Made by a program: the position numbers and the translations under genes. Positions 54,821-64,000 of a stretch of DNA of 64,000 bases are shown piece by piece. The DNA lies in the NCBI RefSeq assembly GCF_017695975.1, contig NZ_JAAORN010000002.1, positions 372,001-436,000 of the forward strand. The letters run 5' to 3'. Origin of the DNA: Prochlorococcus marinus CUG1417. GTDB taxonomy: Bacteria > Cyanobacteriota > Cyanobacteriia > PCC-6307 > Cyanobiaceae. A model generated the notes under the pieces. It did no database searches. It was not told where the DNA came from and saw only the letters and a list, made by a program, of their open reading frames with translations. Every line of letters begins with the position of its first letter. Within the stretch, counting starts at the first letter, position 1.

Positions 54821-55231
54821 TTAACGTTTAGAGAATTGAGGAGCTTTTCTTGCTTTTTTAAGACCATATTTTCTTCTTTCCTTAGCTCTAGGATCTCTAC
54901 TGAGATGGCCTTCCGTTTTTAGCGGTTTCCTATTGTCAGGAGATAATTCACAAAGTGCTCGAGCTGTACCTTGCTTTATAGCATCTGCTTGACCTGTCAA
55001 TCCACCACCAAAAACATTTACCAAAATATCATAAGAATTTTCAAGGCCTAGTGTTTGCAAAGGTGCTTTTATTGAATTTAAATGAAGAGGATTAAAGTTT
55101 AAGTAATCATCTCCAGCACGACCATTAATTTTTATTAGTCCATTTCCTGGAATCAAGCGAACTCTAGCAACTGAAGTTTTTCTTCTTCCAGTTCCCCAAT
55201 ACACAGCTTTGTTTTTTATTTGACTATTCAT
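54821..55231 (-). CDS. rpsI: 30S ribosomal protein S9
   Basis: S9 is a small-subunit head protein whose C-terminal tail touches the P-site tRNA. The 136-residue protein has the conserved [16 protein letters not shown] start, [19 protein letters not shown] and the [18 protein letters not shown] tail ending in Lys-Arg. It follows rplM by nine bases, the universal L13-S9 pair. Confidence 0.98.
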   Translation of the reverse strand: MNSQIKNKAVYWGTGRRKTSVARVRLIPGNGLIKINGRAGDDYLNFNPLHLNSIKAPLQTLGLENSYDILVNVFGGGLTGQADAIKQGTARALCELSPDNRKPLKTEGHLSRDPRAKERRKYGLKKARKAPQFSKR

Positions 55232-55240
55232 TTTGATAAA

Positions 55241-55672
55241 TTAACTATTTAATAATACAGGATTCTGTGCAGCATGAGGATGATCAGCACCTTTATAAAC
55301 TTTAAGTTTTTTAAATTGCTGTCTTCCTAAAGAGTTATGAGGGAGCATGCCCTTAACAGCTTGCTCAATAATTCTTTCAGGAATTCTTTCTTGTAAAGAC
55401 TCAAATTTTTCAATTTTCATTCCTCCTGGTCTTCCAGAATGTCTCCTATACAATTTTTGTGATGCTTTTTTACCTGTTACCTCAACTTTCTCGGCATTTA
55501 CTACAATAACAAAATCTCCAGTATCTAGATGAGGTGTAAATGTTGGTTTATTCTTACCTCTCAATACAGTTGCAATTTCTGTAGCAAGTCTACCAAGCGT
55601 CTTATCTTTTGCGTCAACTAAAAACCAATTTCTTTCAATTGTTTCTAAAGATGGCGTACTTGTTTTATTCAT
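55241..55672 (-). CDS. rplM: 50S ribosomal protein L13
   Basis: L13 is an early-assembly large-subunit protein. The 143-residue sequence has the family landmarks [39 protein letters not shown], and [19 protein letters not shown]. It begins 115 bases after truA, the widest gap in this part of the run, so an internal promoter is possible there. Confidence 0.98.
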   Translation of the reverse strand: MNKTSTPSLETIERNWFLVDAKDKTLGRLATEIATVLRGKNKPTFTPHLDTGDFVIVVNAEKVEVTGKKASQKLYRRHSGRPGGMKIEKFESLQERIPERIIEQAVKGMLPHNSLGRQQFKKLKVYKGADHPHAAQNPVLLNS

Positions 55673-55787
55673 TTACCAAATTTCTGCAAATAAAATTTAA
55701 ATTAGTCTTAAATTCTACCTTATTGAAGGAATATTAAACAACAGTTTTGAATGATTTACACAAAAAATTCGCTTAATTAAACCTTAC

Positions 55788-56594
55788 TTAAGAAAAACCC
55801 TTAATTAAAAATACAGGGAAAAAATCATTGTTATTAGTCTTTTTAAAAACATTTTCTTCATAAACAGCATTTACAAAACATAACCCCTTAGCTGGAGCAG
55901 ATTCTTTAACATCATTTTTCTTTTTGTTTACCCATCTATCTGTAAAAATTTCTGGCGATATTTTGTTTTCTCCAACTAATACTAGTTGACCTATAATTAA
56001 CCGGACCATGCCATATAGAAAACCAGTAGCTTTAATATCAACAAAAATCAAATCTTCTACTCTTTTAATATCTATATTTTTAATTTTTGTGATTGAGTTT
56101 ATTCTATTACTACCACTTTTATGAAAAGCAAAAAAATCATGTTCTCCTATCATTTTCCTGGATGCATTTAACATTAAAACTTCATCTAATACTTTTTGAT
56201 ATCTATGCCATGACCAATTATTGATAAACAAGTTTGGAAATTTACTGTTATTAATGACATATCGATAATGTCTATACATCGCTGAATAGCATGCATGCCA
56301 ACTGTCTTTTACCTCAACTGATTCCAAGATCCTAATTGATGAGGGTAAAAGACTATTTAAGACATCAGAATAACTATTTCCTGGAATAACACAATCAACA
56401 TCAAAGTGTACTACTTGTCCTGATGCATGAACCCCAGCATCAGTCCTCCCTGCTGCAAAAGTCTTTACTGTATTATTTGTAATCTTTAAGAGAGCTCTGT
56501 CTAAAATTTCTTGGACGGTTTTTGCATTTTTTTGTTTTTGCCAACCTGAATAATGAGATCCATCATATTGAACTAGTAAAGCTACCCTTTTCAA
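55788..56594 (-). CDS. truA: tRNA pseudouridine synthase A
   Basis: It makes pseudouridine at positions 38-40 of the tRNA anticodon arm. The 268-residue protein has the catalytic Asp52 in AAGRTDAGVHA and the conserved GFLYGMVRLIIGQLV near residue 200. It lies between rplQ (39 bases upstream) and rplM, a common position in bacterial ribosomal operons. Confidence 0.96.
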   Translation of the reverse strand: MKRVALLVQYDGSHYSGWQKQKNAKTVQEILDRALLKITNNTVKTFAAGRTDAGVHASGQVVHFDVDCVIPGNSYSDVLNSLLPSSIRILESVEVKDSWHACYSAMYRHYRYVINNSKFPNLFINNWSWHRYQKVLDEVLMLNASRKMIGEHDFFAFHKSGSNRINSITKIKNIDIKRVEDLIFVDIKATGFLYGMVRLIIGQLVLVGENKISPEIFTDRWVNKKKNDVKESAPAKGLCFVNAVYEENVFKKTNNNDFFPVFLIKGFS

Positions 56595-56633
56595 AAGTTA
56601 TTTTTTAAGTAAAAGCCCCTATAATTGACTAAC

Positions 56634-56984
56634 CTAAACAAGCTCGATTATAGCCATCTGAGCATTATCGCCTTTTCTAGATACAGTTCTGACAATGCGT
56701 GTATAACCACCATTTCTTTCTCCATATCTTTCCTTTGCTTTTTCAAATAATGAATGAACTAATTTTTTATCATAAATATATCCAATAGCTCTTCTCCTAG
56801 AAGCCAAACTTCCCTCTTTGGCGAGTGAAATCATTCTTTCAGCTTCATTTCTTAAAGCTTTTGCCCTAGCTTTTGTTGTCGTTACTCTACCTTCTCTAAT
56901 TAATTGTGTAGTTAAACCTCTTAGAAGTGCTTTCCTCTGATCAGCAGGTTTACTTAATAATGGAATTCTAAGTTGGTGTCTCAT
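56634..56984 (-). CDS. rplQ: 50S ribosomal protein L17
   Basis: L17 lies around the exit tunnel on the large subunit. The 116-residue protein has the conserved [20 protein letters not shown] block and ends [12 protein letters not shown]. It follows rpoA by 14 bases, the almost universal rpoA-rplQ order. Confidence 0.98.
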   Translation of the reverse strand: MRHQLRIPLLSKPADQRKALLRGLTTQLIREGRVTTTKARAKALRNEAERMISLAKEGSLASRRRAIGYIYDKKLVHSLFEKAKERYGERNGGYTRIVRTVSRKGDNAQMAIIELV

Positions 56985-56998
56985 AATCTTAAAAAATG

Positions 56999-57937
56999 TT
57001 AAACAGATGTTCTGCTTTGTGGAATAGAAATGCCTATGCGCTCAAGAGCTTCAATAACCTCATCTGCAGATTTAGAGCCAAAGTTCTTAATTTCAAGAAG
57101 ATCTTCATAGCTGAAGCCCATTAAATCCGAAACTGAGTTAACTTGCGCCCGTTTCAAACAATTATATGCTCTAACGGACAAGTTTAGTTCCTCGAGAGGA
57201 ATTTGAGCTTCAGGAGATGGTTCAGGTTCTTCTGGGATCTCTTCAACCATGGTAACAGTGGCAAGAGGTTGAAAGAGTTCTATTAGCTGATTTGCAGCTT
57301 CAGCAATTGCATCATCAGGACTTGTTGAGCCATCAGTTACTACTTCCATTTTTAATCTTTCTCTGCCTATTCCACCCTCGGCTACAGCCGTTTCATCAAT
57401 TGTAAAATTGACTCTTTTCACTGGCATAAATACTGCATCTATTTGAAGTAAATCAATAGCAGTTGTCTCTTCATTCTTACGATCAACGGGTCTATAGCCC
57501 ACACCTCTTTCAACATGGATTTCTAATTCTAAGTTATGACCTTCCTGAATAGTTGCGATTGGCTTTTCTCCATCAACAATTTCTACTTGAGATGAGAATT
57601 GTATATCATTTGCCTTTACCTCCATTGGTCCGCTTGCTACCAACCTGCCGATTTCAATCTCTGGGTTAGTACTATTAATTGAAAGCTGCTTACAATTGAG
57701 AAGAATATCTAATACGTCTTCTCTAACTCCAGGAATAGTTGCATATTCATGGTTAATTCCTGCTATCCTAACTGCAGTAACTGCACTTCCTTCGAGTCCG
57801 CCCATAAGGACTCTTCTAAGTGAATTACCCAAAGTTGTAGCTTGCCCTCTTTCTAAAGGGCCAATTAAAAAAGTTCCTGTTTGGGAGCGATCATCTGCTA
57901 TTTGATGGTCGATTCTTTCAATCTGGTATTGCAACAC
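56999..57937 (-). CDS. rpoA: RNA polymerase alpha subunit
   Basis: Alpha nucleates RNA polymerase assembly and contacts activators. The 312-residue protein has an N-terminal dimer domain ([19 protein letters not shown]) and a C-terminal domain with [20 protein letters not shown] and [17 protein letters not shown]. Those are the helix-hairpin parts that bind UP elements. The start is GTG at 57937. A run of nine G (plus strand) lies 29 bases upstream in the rpsK-rpoA gap. Confidence 0.98.
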   Translation of the reverse strand: MLQYQIERIDHQIADDRSQTGTFLIGPLERGQATTLGNSLRRVLMGGLEGSAVTAVRIAGINHEYATIPGVREDVLDILLNCKQLSINSTNPEIEIGRLVASGPMEVKANDIQFSSQVEIVDGEKPIATIQEGHNLELEIHVERGVGYRPVDRKNEETTAIDLLQIDAVFMPVKRVNFTIDETAVAEGGIGRERLKMEVVTDGSTSPDDAIAEAANQLIELFQPLATVTMVEEIPEEPEPSPEAQIPLEELNLSVRAYNCLKRAQVNSVSDLMGFSYEDLLEIKNFGSKSADEVIEALERIGISIPQSRTSV

Positions 57938-57965
57938 GGAAAAAAATAAGGTTAAAAGTTTTTGT

Positions 57966-57974
57966 GGGGGGGGG
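57966..57974. repeat. G9 homopolymer between rpsK and rpoA
   Basis: Nine consecutive G on the plus strand, read as C9 in the operon mRNA, sit in the 55-base gap between the rpsK stop and the rpoA GTG start. Such a run is rare in this AT-rich sequence; the next longest noted is seven G inside infB. It is noncoding. Confidence 0.85.
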
Positions 57975-57992
57975 TTAGAGAATGGTTAAGAC

Positions 57993-58385
57993 TTAAACGC
58001 GTCTCCGTTTAGGTCTTCTACATCCATTATGAGGTAATGGAGTAACATCTCTTATTAGAGTTATTTCTAAACCGGCCACTTGTAAAGCTCTTATGGCCGT
58101 TTCCCTACCTGATCCTGGTCCTCTAACTAATACTTCTATTTGTCTCATACCTTGATCAAGTGCTCTTCTAGCTGCCGCTTCAGCTGCTGTTTGAGCAGCA
58201 AATGGAGTACCTTTTCGAGCGCCTTTAAAACCGCTTGCTCCTGCAGAAGACCAGGAAATTACTTGCCCAGAAGTATCAGTAATCGAAACAATAGTATTAT
58301 TAAATGTGCTTTGAATATGTACAACACCATTAGGTACATTTCGTTTAGATTTCTTAGAACCTGTTTTTTTTGCTGTAGCTGCCAT
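57993..58385 (-). CDS. rpsK: 30S ribosomal protein S11
   Basis: S11 is a small-subunit platform protein. The 130-residue protein has the conserved [37 protein letters not shown] and the C-terminal [12 protein letters not shown]. It follows rpsM by 44 bases and precedes rpoA by 55. Confidence 0.98.
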   Translation of the reverse strand: MAATAKKTGSKKSKRNVPNGVVHIQSTFNNTIVSITDTSGQVISWSSAGASGFKGARKGTPFAAQTAAEAAARRALDQGMRQIEVLVRGPGSGRETAIRALQVAGLEITLIRDVTPLPHNGCRRPKRRRV

Positions 58386-58429
58386 GATGATTTAATTTAA
58401 TACTGGAATTAGTTGATAGATTTAATTAA

Positions 58430-58795
58430 TTATTTTTTCCTTCCAGCAACTGTTTTTCTTGAACCCCTTCTTGTTCTTGCATTAGTTCTAGTTCTTTGGC
58501 CCCTTACAGGAAGACTCATTCGATGTCTTCTGCCTCTCACGCAACCAATATCTTGTAAACGTTTTAAAGCCATTCCCTCTTTTCTTCGCAAATCACCTTC
58601 TAAAGTGAATTCCTCCGTAGCACCTCTAAGTTTTTGCACATCAGAGTCTGAAAGATCTTTGACCCGAATATCTGGGTTTACACCTGTGCTAGCAAGAATT
58701 AGCTTTGATCTAGTTAAACCAATTCCATAGACGTATGTAAGTGCAATTTCAACTCGCTTTTCGCGAGGTATGTCAATTCCTGCAATCCTGGCCAC
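58430..58795 (-). CDS. rpsM: 30S ribosomal protein S13
   Basis: S13 is a small-subunit head protein that bridges to the large subunit. The 121-residue protein opens [18 protein letters not shown] with YGIG following, and contains [16 protein letters not shown]. The start is GTG at 58795. It follows rpmJ by 41 bases. Confidence 0.98.
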   Translation of the reverse strand: MARIAGIDIPREKRVEIALTYVYGIGLTRSKLILASTGVNPDIRVKDLSDSDVQKLRGATEEFTLEGDLRRKEGMALKRLQDIGCVRGRRHRMSLPVRGQRTRTNARTRRGSRKTVAGRKK

Positions 58796-58836
58796 GTGTT
58801 TTGAGTAAGTAAAGTTTGAATTAAAGGGCTTTGAAT

Positions 58837-58953
58837 TTAACCCTGACGCTGTTTATTGCGAGGTCTTTTCTTGTTAATAACATAGATTTTACCTCTTCTC
58901 CTCACGATCTGATCGTCAGGACTAATTTTTTTGACTGAAGATCTGACCTTCAT
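58837..58953 (-). CDS. rpmJ: 50S ribosomal protein L36, zinc-free form
   Basis: A 38-residue gene. The protein reads [20 protein letters not shown] and then [18 protein letters not shown]. The N- and C-terminal blocks are L36, but the three Cys and one His that hold zinc in the usual form are absent. It lies between adk (42 bases upstream) and rpsM; infA, often found here in other cyanobacteria, is missing. Confidence 0.95.
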   Translation of the reverse strand: MKVRSSVKKISPDDQIVRRRGKIYVINKKRPRNKQRQG

Positions 58954-58995
58954 AGGTGGTTTTAAAATAAAACATTAATTTTATATTCTACATCA

Positions 58996-59547
58996 TCATA
59001 TAGCCATTTTTTGTTTGATATCAGAGGAAATGATTTTTAAATCTCTATCTGCATCAATATATTCTAGCAATGAAAGATCTTTAAAATATTTTATCAATGG
59101 TTCTGTAGTCTTTTTATAAATTTTAACTCTTGTTCTAATCGTCTCTTCAGTATCATCTCTTCTTCCTCTTAAAAGTAATCGCTTAATTAGAACTTCCTCG
59201 GGAATATCCAAGTAAAAAACCATTTCTAAAGGTTGATTGATTTCAAGCAATACCTCATTCAATGAATTTGCTTGCGATAAATTTCTAGGATAGCCATCTA
59301 AAATCCAACCTTTATTATCCTTATCTAAATTTTGCCTCACAATTTTTAATACAAGTTCGTCACTTACAAGTTCTCCACGGTTAATAACATCTTTTACCTC
59401 ACTACCTAGACTAGTATTCATTTCGATTTCTTTTCTTAATAATTCACCTGTAGAAAGGTGCAAATAAGAATAAGTTTTACTTAGTAATTCAGCCTGAGTC
59501 CCTTTGCCAGCGCCTGGTGCGCCCAAAAATAGTAAATGTTTTTTCAT
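58996..59547 (-). CDS. adk: Adenylate kinase
   Basis: It equilibrates ATP, ADP and AMP. The 183-residue protein has the P-loop GAPGAGKGT at 9-17, [11 protein letters not shown], the GYPRN loop and [14 protein letters not shown]. The LID is short, without zinc cysteines. Its start overlaps the end of secY by one base on the same strand, the classic secY-adk order. Confidence 0.97.
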   Translation of the reverse strand: MKKHLLFLGAPGAGKGTQAELLSKTYSYLHLSTGELLRKEIEMNTSLGSEVKDVINRGELVSDELVLKIVRQNLDKDNKGWILDGYPRNLSQANSLNEVLLEINQPLEMVFYLDIPEEVLIKRLLLRGRRDDTEETIRTRVKIYKKTTEPLIKYFKDLSLLEYIDADRDLKIISSDIKQKMAI

Positions 59548-60866
59548 TAATTGTTAATCAGTCCCTCATACCTTTGAGAAATAACATAAGTTTGGATTTG
59601 CTTGGCAGTGTCAATAGCAACACCAACAAGAATAAGTAACGAAGTTGCCCCTAAACCTTGAAAAGTCTGGACATTCGTCGCTCTTTCAACTGCAGCTGGA
59701 ATAATAGCTACTGATCCAAGAAATAATCCTCCTAATAATGTCAACCTATTTTGAATGCCTGATAAGTAGTTTGCAGTTTTAGTTCCAGGTCTAACCCCAG
59801 GGATTGCTACTCCTCCCTTCTTTAAATTTGATGCTACGTCAATTGGATTAATTGTAAGAGATGCATAAAAAAAGGAGAATCCCAAAATTAAGGCAAAAAA
59901 TGTAAGAGCATATGGCCATGGATTTGAAGATCCAGGATTTAAACTACTAGCTAATTTTATTAAAACTGGATTACCAGTTACATTTGCAATAGTTATGGGT
60001 AAAAAAATTAAGGCAGATGCGAAAATAATCGGCATAACTCCTCCAGCATTTAACTTTAAAGGTAAATAACTTTGCCTTGTTGGAAGTAATGTTGAATTAC
60101 CTATTTGTCTTTTTGCACTAACAATAGGAATTCTTCTCGCTCCCTCTTGGACAAAAATTATCCCAACAATTGTTAGTAAAAAGACTCCAAGTAAAACTGC
60201 TATACCCAAAACATCTCCTCTATCTCCAGTTTGAGCTTTTTCAATAGTTGAACTTAAAGCCTTTGGCAAAGTCGAAACAATATTCAAAAATATTACCAAT
60301 GAAGCTCCTTGTCCTATACCTTTCTCTGTAATAATTTCACTAAACCACATTACTAACATTGAGCCAGTTACTAAGGCTATTGAGGTTTGCAAGACAAATG
60401 TAGTTTCACTTATGCCTTGGATTGCATATTGTCTAAGGATTAAAGAAAAAATAATACTCTGCAAAAAACCCCATCCTAAAGAAACATATCTAGTGATTTG
60501 AGCAATTTTCCTTCTCCCTGCTTCACCCTCATTTTTTTGTAAATCTTCTAGAACAGGCAAAGAAGCTGTAAGAAGCTGAATAATAATTGATGCGTTGATA
60601 AAAGGGAGTATACCCAATGCAAATATTCCTAGAGTTGAAATTCCGCCGCCAGTAAAAATATCTAAAAAACCTATTAATTGGCCACCTTGGTCTATAAAAC
60701 TTTTAAAAGCAACCCTATCAATACCAGGCATAGGGATATAAATACCTAGTCTGACTAAAAGAAGTAGACCTAAAGTGGTTAAAACTCTACTTCTTAATTC
60801 TTTATTTAAAAATAATTGGGAAAGTATTTCAGAAGCGCTGGGATTTCTACTTTTGTTGACAAACAT
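59547..60866 (-). CDS. secY: Protein translocase subunit SecY
   Basis: SecY is the channel of the Sec translocon, used for both plasma and thylakoid membranes. The 439-residue protein has about ten transmembrane segments. Landmarks are [13 protein letters not shown] near the N terminus, [18 protein letters not shown] (the plug region), and the C-terminal loop [12 protein letters not shown]. It lies 30 bases after rplO in the spc part of the operon. Confidence 0.98.
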   Translation of the reverse strand: MFVNKSRNPSASEILSQLFLNKELRSRVLTTLGLLLLVRLGIYIPMPGIDRVAFKSFIDQGGQLIGFLDIFTGGGISTLGIFALGILPFINASIIIQLLTASLPVLEDLQKNEGEAGRRKIAQITRYVSLGWGFLQSIIFSLILRQYAIQGISETTFVLQTSIALVTGSMLVMWFSEIITEKGIGQGASLVIFLNIVSTLPKALSSTIEKAQTGDRGDVLGIAVLLGVFLLTIVGIIFVQEGARRIPIVSAKRQIGNSTLLPTRQSYLPLKLNAGGVMPIIFASALIFLPITIANVTGNPVLIKLASSLNPGSSNPWPYALTFFALILGFSFFYASLTINPIDVASNLKKGGVAIPGVRPGTKTANYLSGIQNRLTLLGGLFLGSVAIIPAAVERATNVQTFQGLGATSLLILVGVAIDTAKQIQTYVISQRYEGLINN

Positions 60867-60896
60867 TTTTGAAGCTTACCTAAATTTTTAGTAAAT

Positions 60897-61355
60897 TTAT
60901 TTATTATTTATAAGCTCGCAGGATCCACCTGCATCCTCAATTTTTTGTTTTGCAACTTTTGTAAATGCATGAGCTTGAACTTTTAACTTCACATTGAGTT
61001 TTCCGTTACCAAGTATTTTTAAAGGGAATTTAGGCTTGAAGATCAATCCTTTCTTAACTAGTGAATCTAGGTTAACAATATCGTTATCTTTGAAATCATT
61101 TAATTTTTCTAAATTAATTATGGAAAAGTTCTTTTGATTAATTATTTCAAAGTGCTTTAATTTTGGAACTCTTCTATATAGAGGCATTTGGCCTCCTTCA
61201 AAACCTGGACGTGTGGGTCTTCCTGAACGTGACTTTTGTCCTCTCATTCCAAAACCACATGAAGCACCCTGGCCGGCTGCAATACCTCTACCCTTTCTTA
61301 ACTTTTTCTTTCTCGAGCCAGAGTTTGATTTAAGTGTATTTAATGTTGAAGTCAT
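60897..61355 (-). CDS. rplO: 50S ribosomal protein L15
   Basis: L15 is a large-subunit assembly protein. It starts [18 protein letters not shown] and has the Gly-rich block [20 protein letters not shown] with [20 protein letters not shown] chose the ATG at 61355 over a TTG at 61379, because the latter would overlap rpsE. With the ATG start, rpsE ends four bases upstream. The protein is then 152 residues. Confidence 0.96.
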   Translation of the reverse strand: MTSTLNTLKSNSGSRKKKLRKGRGIAAGQGASCGFGMRGQKSRSGRPTRPGFEGGQMPLYRRVPKLKHFEIINQKNFSIINLEKLNDFKDNDIVNLDSLVKKGLIFKPKFPLKILGNGKLNVKLKVQAHAFTKVAKQKIEDAGGSCELINNK

Positions 61356-61359
61356 AGTT

Positions 61360-61980
61360 TTAAGAATAGAGCTGTTCAAGTGAGATGCCTCTTTCCCTTG
61401 AGGCAGATTTGTGTGTTCTTAACTGAGAGAGAGCCACCATAGCAGCTCTTGCATTATTCAATGGTGTTTTACTACCCAATCTTTTTGCTAAGACATTTTT
61501 TATACCTGCTAATTCTAAAACAGTTCTTATTGAACCACCAGCAATTACACCGGTACCTGGTGCAGCTGGTCTAATTAGTACATTAGCAGCACCATCTCGA
61601 CCTTTAGATAAAGTCGGTATTGAATTATTTGGAGTTAAGGGAACCCTTACAAGATTCTTTTTACCGTCTGAAACACCCTTTCTTACCGCACCAATGACAT
61701 CTCCTGCTTTACCAACTCCAACTCCAACTTGACCTTTCTCATTACCAACAACAACAATTGCTCTAAAACTCATTTTTTTTCCACCCTTAACAGTTTTAGA
61801 GACGCGTCGAATCTGAACAACCCTTTCTTGCCAATCAGAATCTCTCTCTAGATTTTTTGAATCACCTCTTCTATTTCTTTTTCGATCATTCCGATTATTC
61901 TTTTTTTGTTCTACGGGAGTAGCTCCAGGAACATTATCGTTATTGGATTGAATTTCTTGTTTTGTTGGAGTGTCAGTCAT
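61360..61980 (-). CDS. rpsE: 30S ribosomal protein S5
   Basis: S5 helps keep decoding accurate. The 206-residue protein has a 60-residue basic, Asn-rich N-terminal extension. The double-stranded RNA-binding domain follows ([20 protein letters not shown]), and then [23 protein letters not shown]. It follows rplR by 16 bases. L30 (rpmD), found after S5 in many bacteria, is absent, as usual in cyanobacteria. Confidence 0.98.
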   Translation of the reverse strand: MTDTPTKQEIQSNNDNVPGATPVEQKKNNRNDRKRNRRGDSKNLERDSDWQERVVQIRRVSKTVKGGKKMSFRAIVVVGNEKGQVGVGVGKAGDVIGAVRKGVSDGKKNLVRVPLTPNNSIPTLSKGRDGAANVLIRPAAPGTGVIAGGSIRTVLELAGIKNVLAKRLGSKTPLNNARAAMVALSQLRTHKSASRERGISLEQLYS

Positions 61981-61996
61981 AGTAAAAAATTAAGAG

Positions 61997-62365
61997 TTAG
62001 AATTCTAGGCCAGCTTCACGAGCAGCATCTGCAAGCGCCTTTACTCTACCGTGATATAAATTACCTCCACGGTCAAAAATCACTTGCTTAATACCTTTTT
62101 TTATCGCTCTCTTTGCTAATAATTTTCCAACAATGGAAGAAGAATTACAATCAGAGGGTAACTTCTCAGATTTTTCTCTTAGTTCTTTATCAACAGTTGA
62201 AGCTGAGCAAATAGTTGTTTGAGCGCTATCATCTATAACCTGAGCATAAATATGATTATTAGAGCGAAAAACAGACAATCTTGGACGAGTTGCATCTCCA
62301 ATTAAGAATCTCCTTAATCTTCTATGTCTTTTTTTGGTTTGTGATTTCCTGGAAAGTTTGGTCAT
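61997..62365 (-). CDS. rplR: 50S ribosomal protein L18
   Basis: L18 binds 5S rRNA. The 122-residue protein has a basic N terminus ([15 protein letters not shown]), [20 protein letters not shown], and ends [26 protein letters not shown]. It follows rplF by 14 bases in the spc order. Confidence 0.98.
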   Translation of the reverse strand: MTKLSRKSQTKKRHRRLRRFLIGDATRPRLSVFRSNNHIYAQVIDDSAQTTICSASTVDKELREKSEKLPSDCNSSSIVGKLLAKRAIKKGIKQVIFDRGGNLYHGRVKALADAAREAGLEF

Positions 62366-62379
62366 TTTTTTAATTGGAA

Positions 62380-62919
62380 TTATTTTTTGCCAGATTTACC
62401 AGCTTTTCTGAGAATTCTCTCATCATGATATTTAATCCCTTTACCTTTATATGGTTCTGGAGGTCTAATTGATCTGATTTTTGCTGCTTCATTACCAACA
62501 ATTTCCTTATCAATTCCAGATACAGTAACGTTTGTATTACTCTCAACCTTGTATGTTATACCATCAGGGGGGATCATTTCTATAGGATGACTATATCCTG
62601 CACTAACAACTAGATTTTTACCTTTTACTTGTGCTCTCGATCCAACTCCTACAATTTCAAGTTTTTTTGAAAAACCTTGACTAACCCCTTCAACCATATT
62701 TGCAATTAAAGCTCTACATAAACCATGTCTTTGCCTTGAGAATATTTTGGTAGTGGTAGGACTTACGACAACAGTATTATCTTTTTTATCAAAACTAACT
62801 CCTTCTGGCATCTTACGTTTTAACTCACCCTTAGGGCCTTTAACTGTAACTGTTAATCCATCAAAATCAACAGATACTTTATCTGGTATTAGTACTGGTG
62901 TTTTTCCAATTCTTGACAT
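62380..62919 (-). CDS. rplF: 50S ribosomal protein L6
   Basis: L6 sits near the factor-binding site. The 179-residue protein opens [16 protein letters not shown] and ends [20 protein letters not shown] with AGKSGKK. One of the few perfect Shine-Dalgarno sites in the window, AAGGAGG, lies at 62927-62933 on the minus strand and reaches the rpsH stop, suggesting strong, coupled re-initiation. Confidence 0.98.
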   Translation of the reverse strand: MSRIGKTPVLIPDKVSVDFDGLTVTVKGPKGELKRKMPEGVSFDKKDNTVVVSPTTTKIFSRQRHGLCRALIANMVEGVSQGFSKKLEIVGVGSRAQVKGKNLVVSAGYSHPIEMIPPDGITYKVESNTNVTVSGIDKEIVGNEAAKIRSIRPPEPYKGKGIKYHDERILRKAGKSGKK

Positions 62920-62931
62920 GATTAATCCTCC

Positions 62932-63333
62932 TTAATAAACATAGCAAAGTACTTCACCACCTATACCTTGCTTCCTAGCATCGCGATCACTCATGACACC
63001 TTTAGAAGTAGATATAATAGCAACTCCAAGACCTCCTAGTACTTTTGGTAAAGCTCTTGTATTTTTATAAATTCTCAAGCCAGGTTTACTAACTCTTTGC
63101 ATGGATCGAATAGTAGGGAATTTATTCTTGCCACTATATTTTAGACCAAGTATTATTTGTGACTGATAGCCTTCACCTTCTTCATTAATGTCAGAAATGA
63201 AACCCTCTTTTTGAAGTACTTTTGCAATACTTAGGGACATTTTTGAACTTGGGATTGATGTGGTTGTATGCTTTTTTTGACTCGCATTTCTAATTCGAGT
63301 AAGCATATCTGAAATAGGATCGTGATTTGACAT
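62932..63333 (-). CDS. rpsH: 30S ribosomal protein S8
   Basis: S8 is a central-domain assembly protein. The 133-residue protein has the conserved DPISDMLTRIRNASQKK, the VLGGLGVAIISTSKGVMSDR core and the C-terminal GGEVLCYVY. It follows rplE by nine bases. The S14 gene, which separates L5 and S8 in E. coli, is absent here. Confidence 0.98.
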   Translation of the reverse strand: MSNHDPISDMLTRIRNASQKKHTTTSIPSSKMSLSIAKVLQKEGFISDINEEGEGYQSQIILGLKYSGKNKFPTIRSMQRVSKPGLRIYKNTRALPKVLGGLGVAIISTSKGVMSDRDARKQGIGGEVLCYVY

Positions 63334-63342
63334 GGTTTTAAT

Positions 63343-63882
63343 TTAATTCTTACTAAAAGGCATTCCTAACTCTTGCAAGAGAGCTTTACCCTCTTGATCT
63401 GATCTCGCACTAGTGACAATAGTTATATCCATACCTCTTATTGAATCTATTTTATCAAAAGAGATTTCAGGAAAAATTAATTGCTCTTTCACTCCAACAG
63501 TGTAATTCCCTCTCCCATCAAAACTTTTTGGATTAACTCCTCTAAAGTCTCTTATTCTTGGTAAAGCTAGATTTATAAATCTCTCTAAGAAGGAATACAT
63601 CCTGTCACCTCTCAAAGTTACAGTACAACCAATTGGCATACCCTCACGAATTTTAAAACCCGCGATAGCTTTTTTGGCCCTAGTTACTAGTGCCTTTTGC
63701 CCTGTAATTGTTGCCATTTCATTCAAGGAAGCCTCTAGAGCTTTTGAATTTGAAGCTGCCTCACCAAGACCTCTGTTAACGTTGACTTTGACAACTTTAG
63801 GTACTTGATGAATATTTTTAAGACCAAGGTCTTTTAAAAGTTTTGGTCTAATTGATTCTTTGTAGCGATTTTTTAGAGTCAT
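63343..63882 (-). CDS. rplE: 50S ribosomal protein L5
   Basis: L5 binds 5S rRNA in the central protuberance. The 179-residue protein has [36 protein letters not shown] and the C-terminal [19 protein letters not shown]. It lies 74 bases after rplX at the right edge. Confidence 0.98.
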   Translation of the reverse strand: MTLKNRYKESIRPKLLKDLGLKNIHQVPKVVKVNVNRGLGEAASNSKALEASLNEMATITGQKALVTRAKKAIAGFKIREGMPIGCTVTLRGDRMYSFLERFINLALPRIRDFRGVNPKSFDGRGNYTVGVKEQLIFPEISFDKIDSIRGMDITIVTSARSDQEGKALLQELGMPFSKN

Positions 63883-63956
63883 AATTTTTTGTTAATTCTG
63901 GTCTTTGTCAGAATTGATAAATTAGAAAAAGTTTAAATCTGGTTTCTGATGAAAAA

Positions 63957-64000
63957 TTAATCAATTACTTCACCAGTTTTCTTCAGTCTTCTTTTCTTAA
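63957..64000 (-). CDS. rplX: 50S ribosomal protein L24, C-terminal fragment
   Basis: Only the last 13 codons and the stop are visible, reading KKRRLKKTGEVID. The basic tail and the position upstream of rplE match L24 in the L24-L5-S8-L6 order. The gene continues beyond the window. Confidence 0.85.
   Translation of the reverse strand, partial: KKRRLKKTGEVID

Overview
The window is a compact, AT-rich cyanobacterial chromosome segment and almost certainly comes from a high-light-type marine Prochlorococcus. The split RNA polymerase beta-prime subunit (rpoC2 start, rpoC1), the photosystem I genes psaA, psaB, psaL and psaI, a ferredoxin-type glutamate synthase and an LL-diaminopimelate aminotransferase mark a cyanobacterium. 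Very low GC, tiny intergenic gaps, an N-terminally extended PsaL and zinc-free L31 and L36 ribosomal proteins fit Prochlorococcus. The strain cannot be named from the sequence alone.

Layout. 1-5.4 kb: rpoB-rpoC1-rpoC2 on the minus strand. 5.6-10 kb: tatD, rpsT, hisD, rpiA and an HtrA-type protease. 10.2-15.9 kb: the conserved rimP-nusA-ylxR-infB translation/transcription operon. 16.1-20.7 kb: a DUF3493 gene, tRNA-Thr, two glycosyltransferases and a B12-binding radical SAM gene; this is the most accessory-looking part. 20.7-28 kb: clpS, dapL, rne-rnhB, a DUF1997 protein, pheA, a plastoquinone/tocopherol-type methyltransferase and a Lon N-domain protein. 28-32.7 kb: the str operon (rpsL-rpsG-fusA-tuf-rpsJ). 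32.9-38.7 kb: glutamate synthase, a YCII protein and lipA. 39-41.5 kb: a resolvase-like gene, a small unknown gene and a divergent pair of wall-enzyme-like genes. 41.6-48.4 kb: psaL/psaI, a membrane-anchored unknown, a polyprenyl-sugar-type glycosyltransferase, then psaA-psaB. 48.8-53.4 kb: a CbiG-CobJ fusion, a HAD hydrolase, tRNA-Ser, alanine racemase and an HNH protein. 53.4-64 kb: a long minus-strand ribosomal run rplX-rplE-rpsH-rplF-rplR-rpsE-rplO-secY-adk-rpmJ-rpsM-rpsK-rpoA-rplQ-truA-rplM-rpsI-rpmE-prfA.

Most of the window is core machinery: transcription, translation, protein export, photosystem I, and nitrogen and amino-acid metabolism. No prophage, insertion sequence, CRISPR array or rRNA operon is visible, and I see no clear new multi-gene defence or biosynthetic system. 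The points most worth a second look are: tandem hairpins in the psaA leader; a resolvase-like protein that has lost the catalytic serine and one arginine; a G9 tract between rpsK and rpoA; a glycosyltransferase that seems to carry only the tail of a lost methyltransferase domain; and a coding minisatellite in infB.
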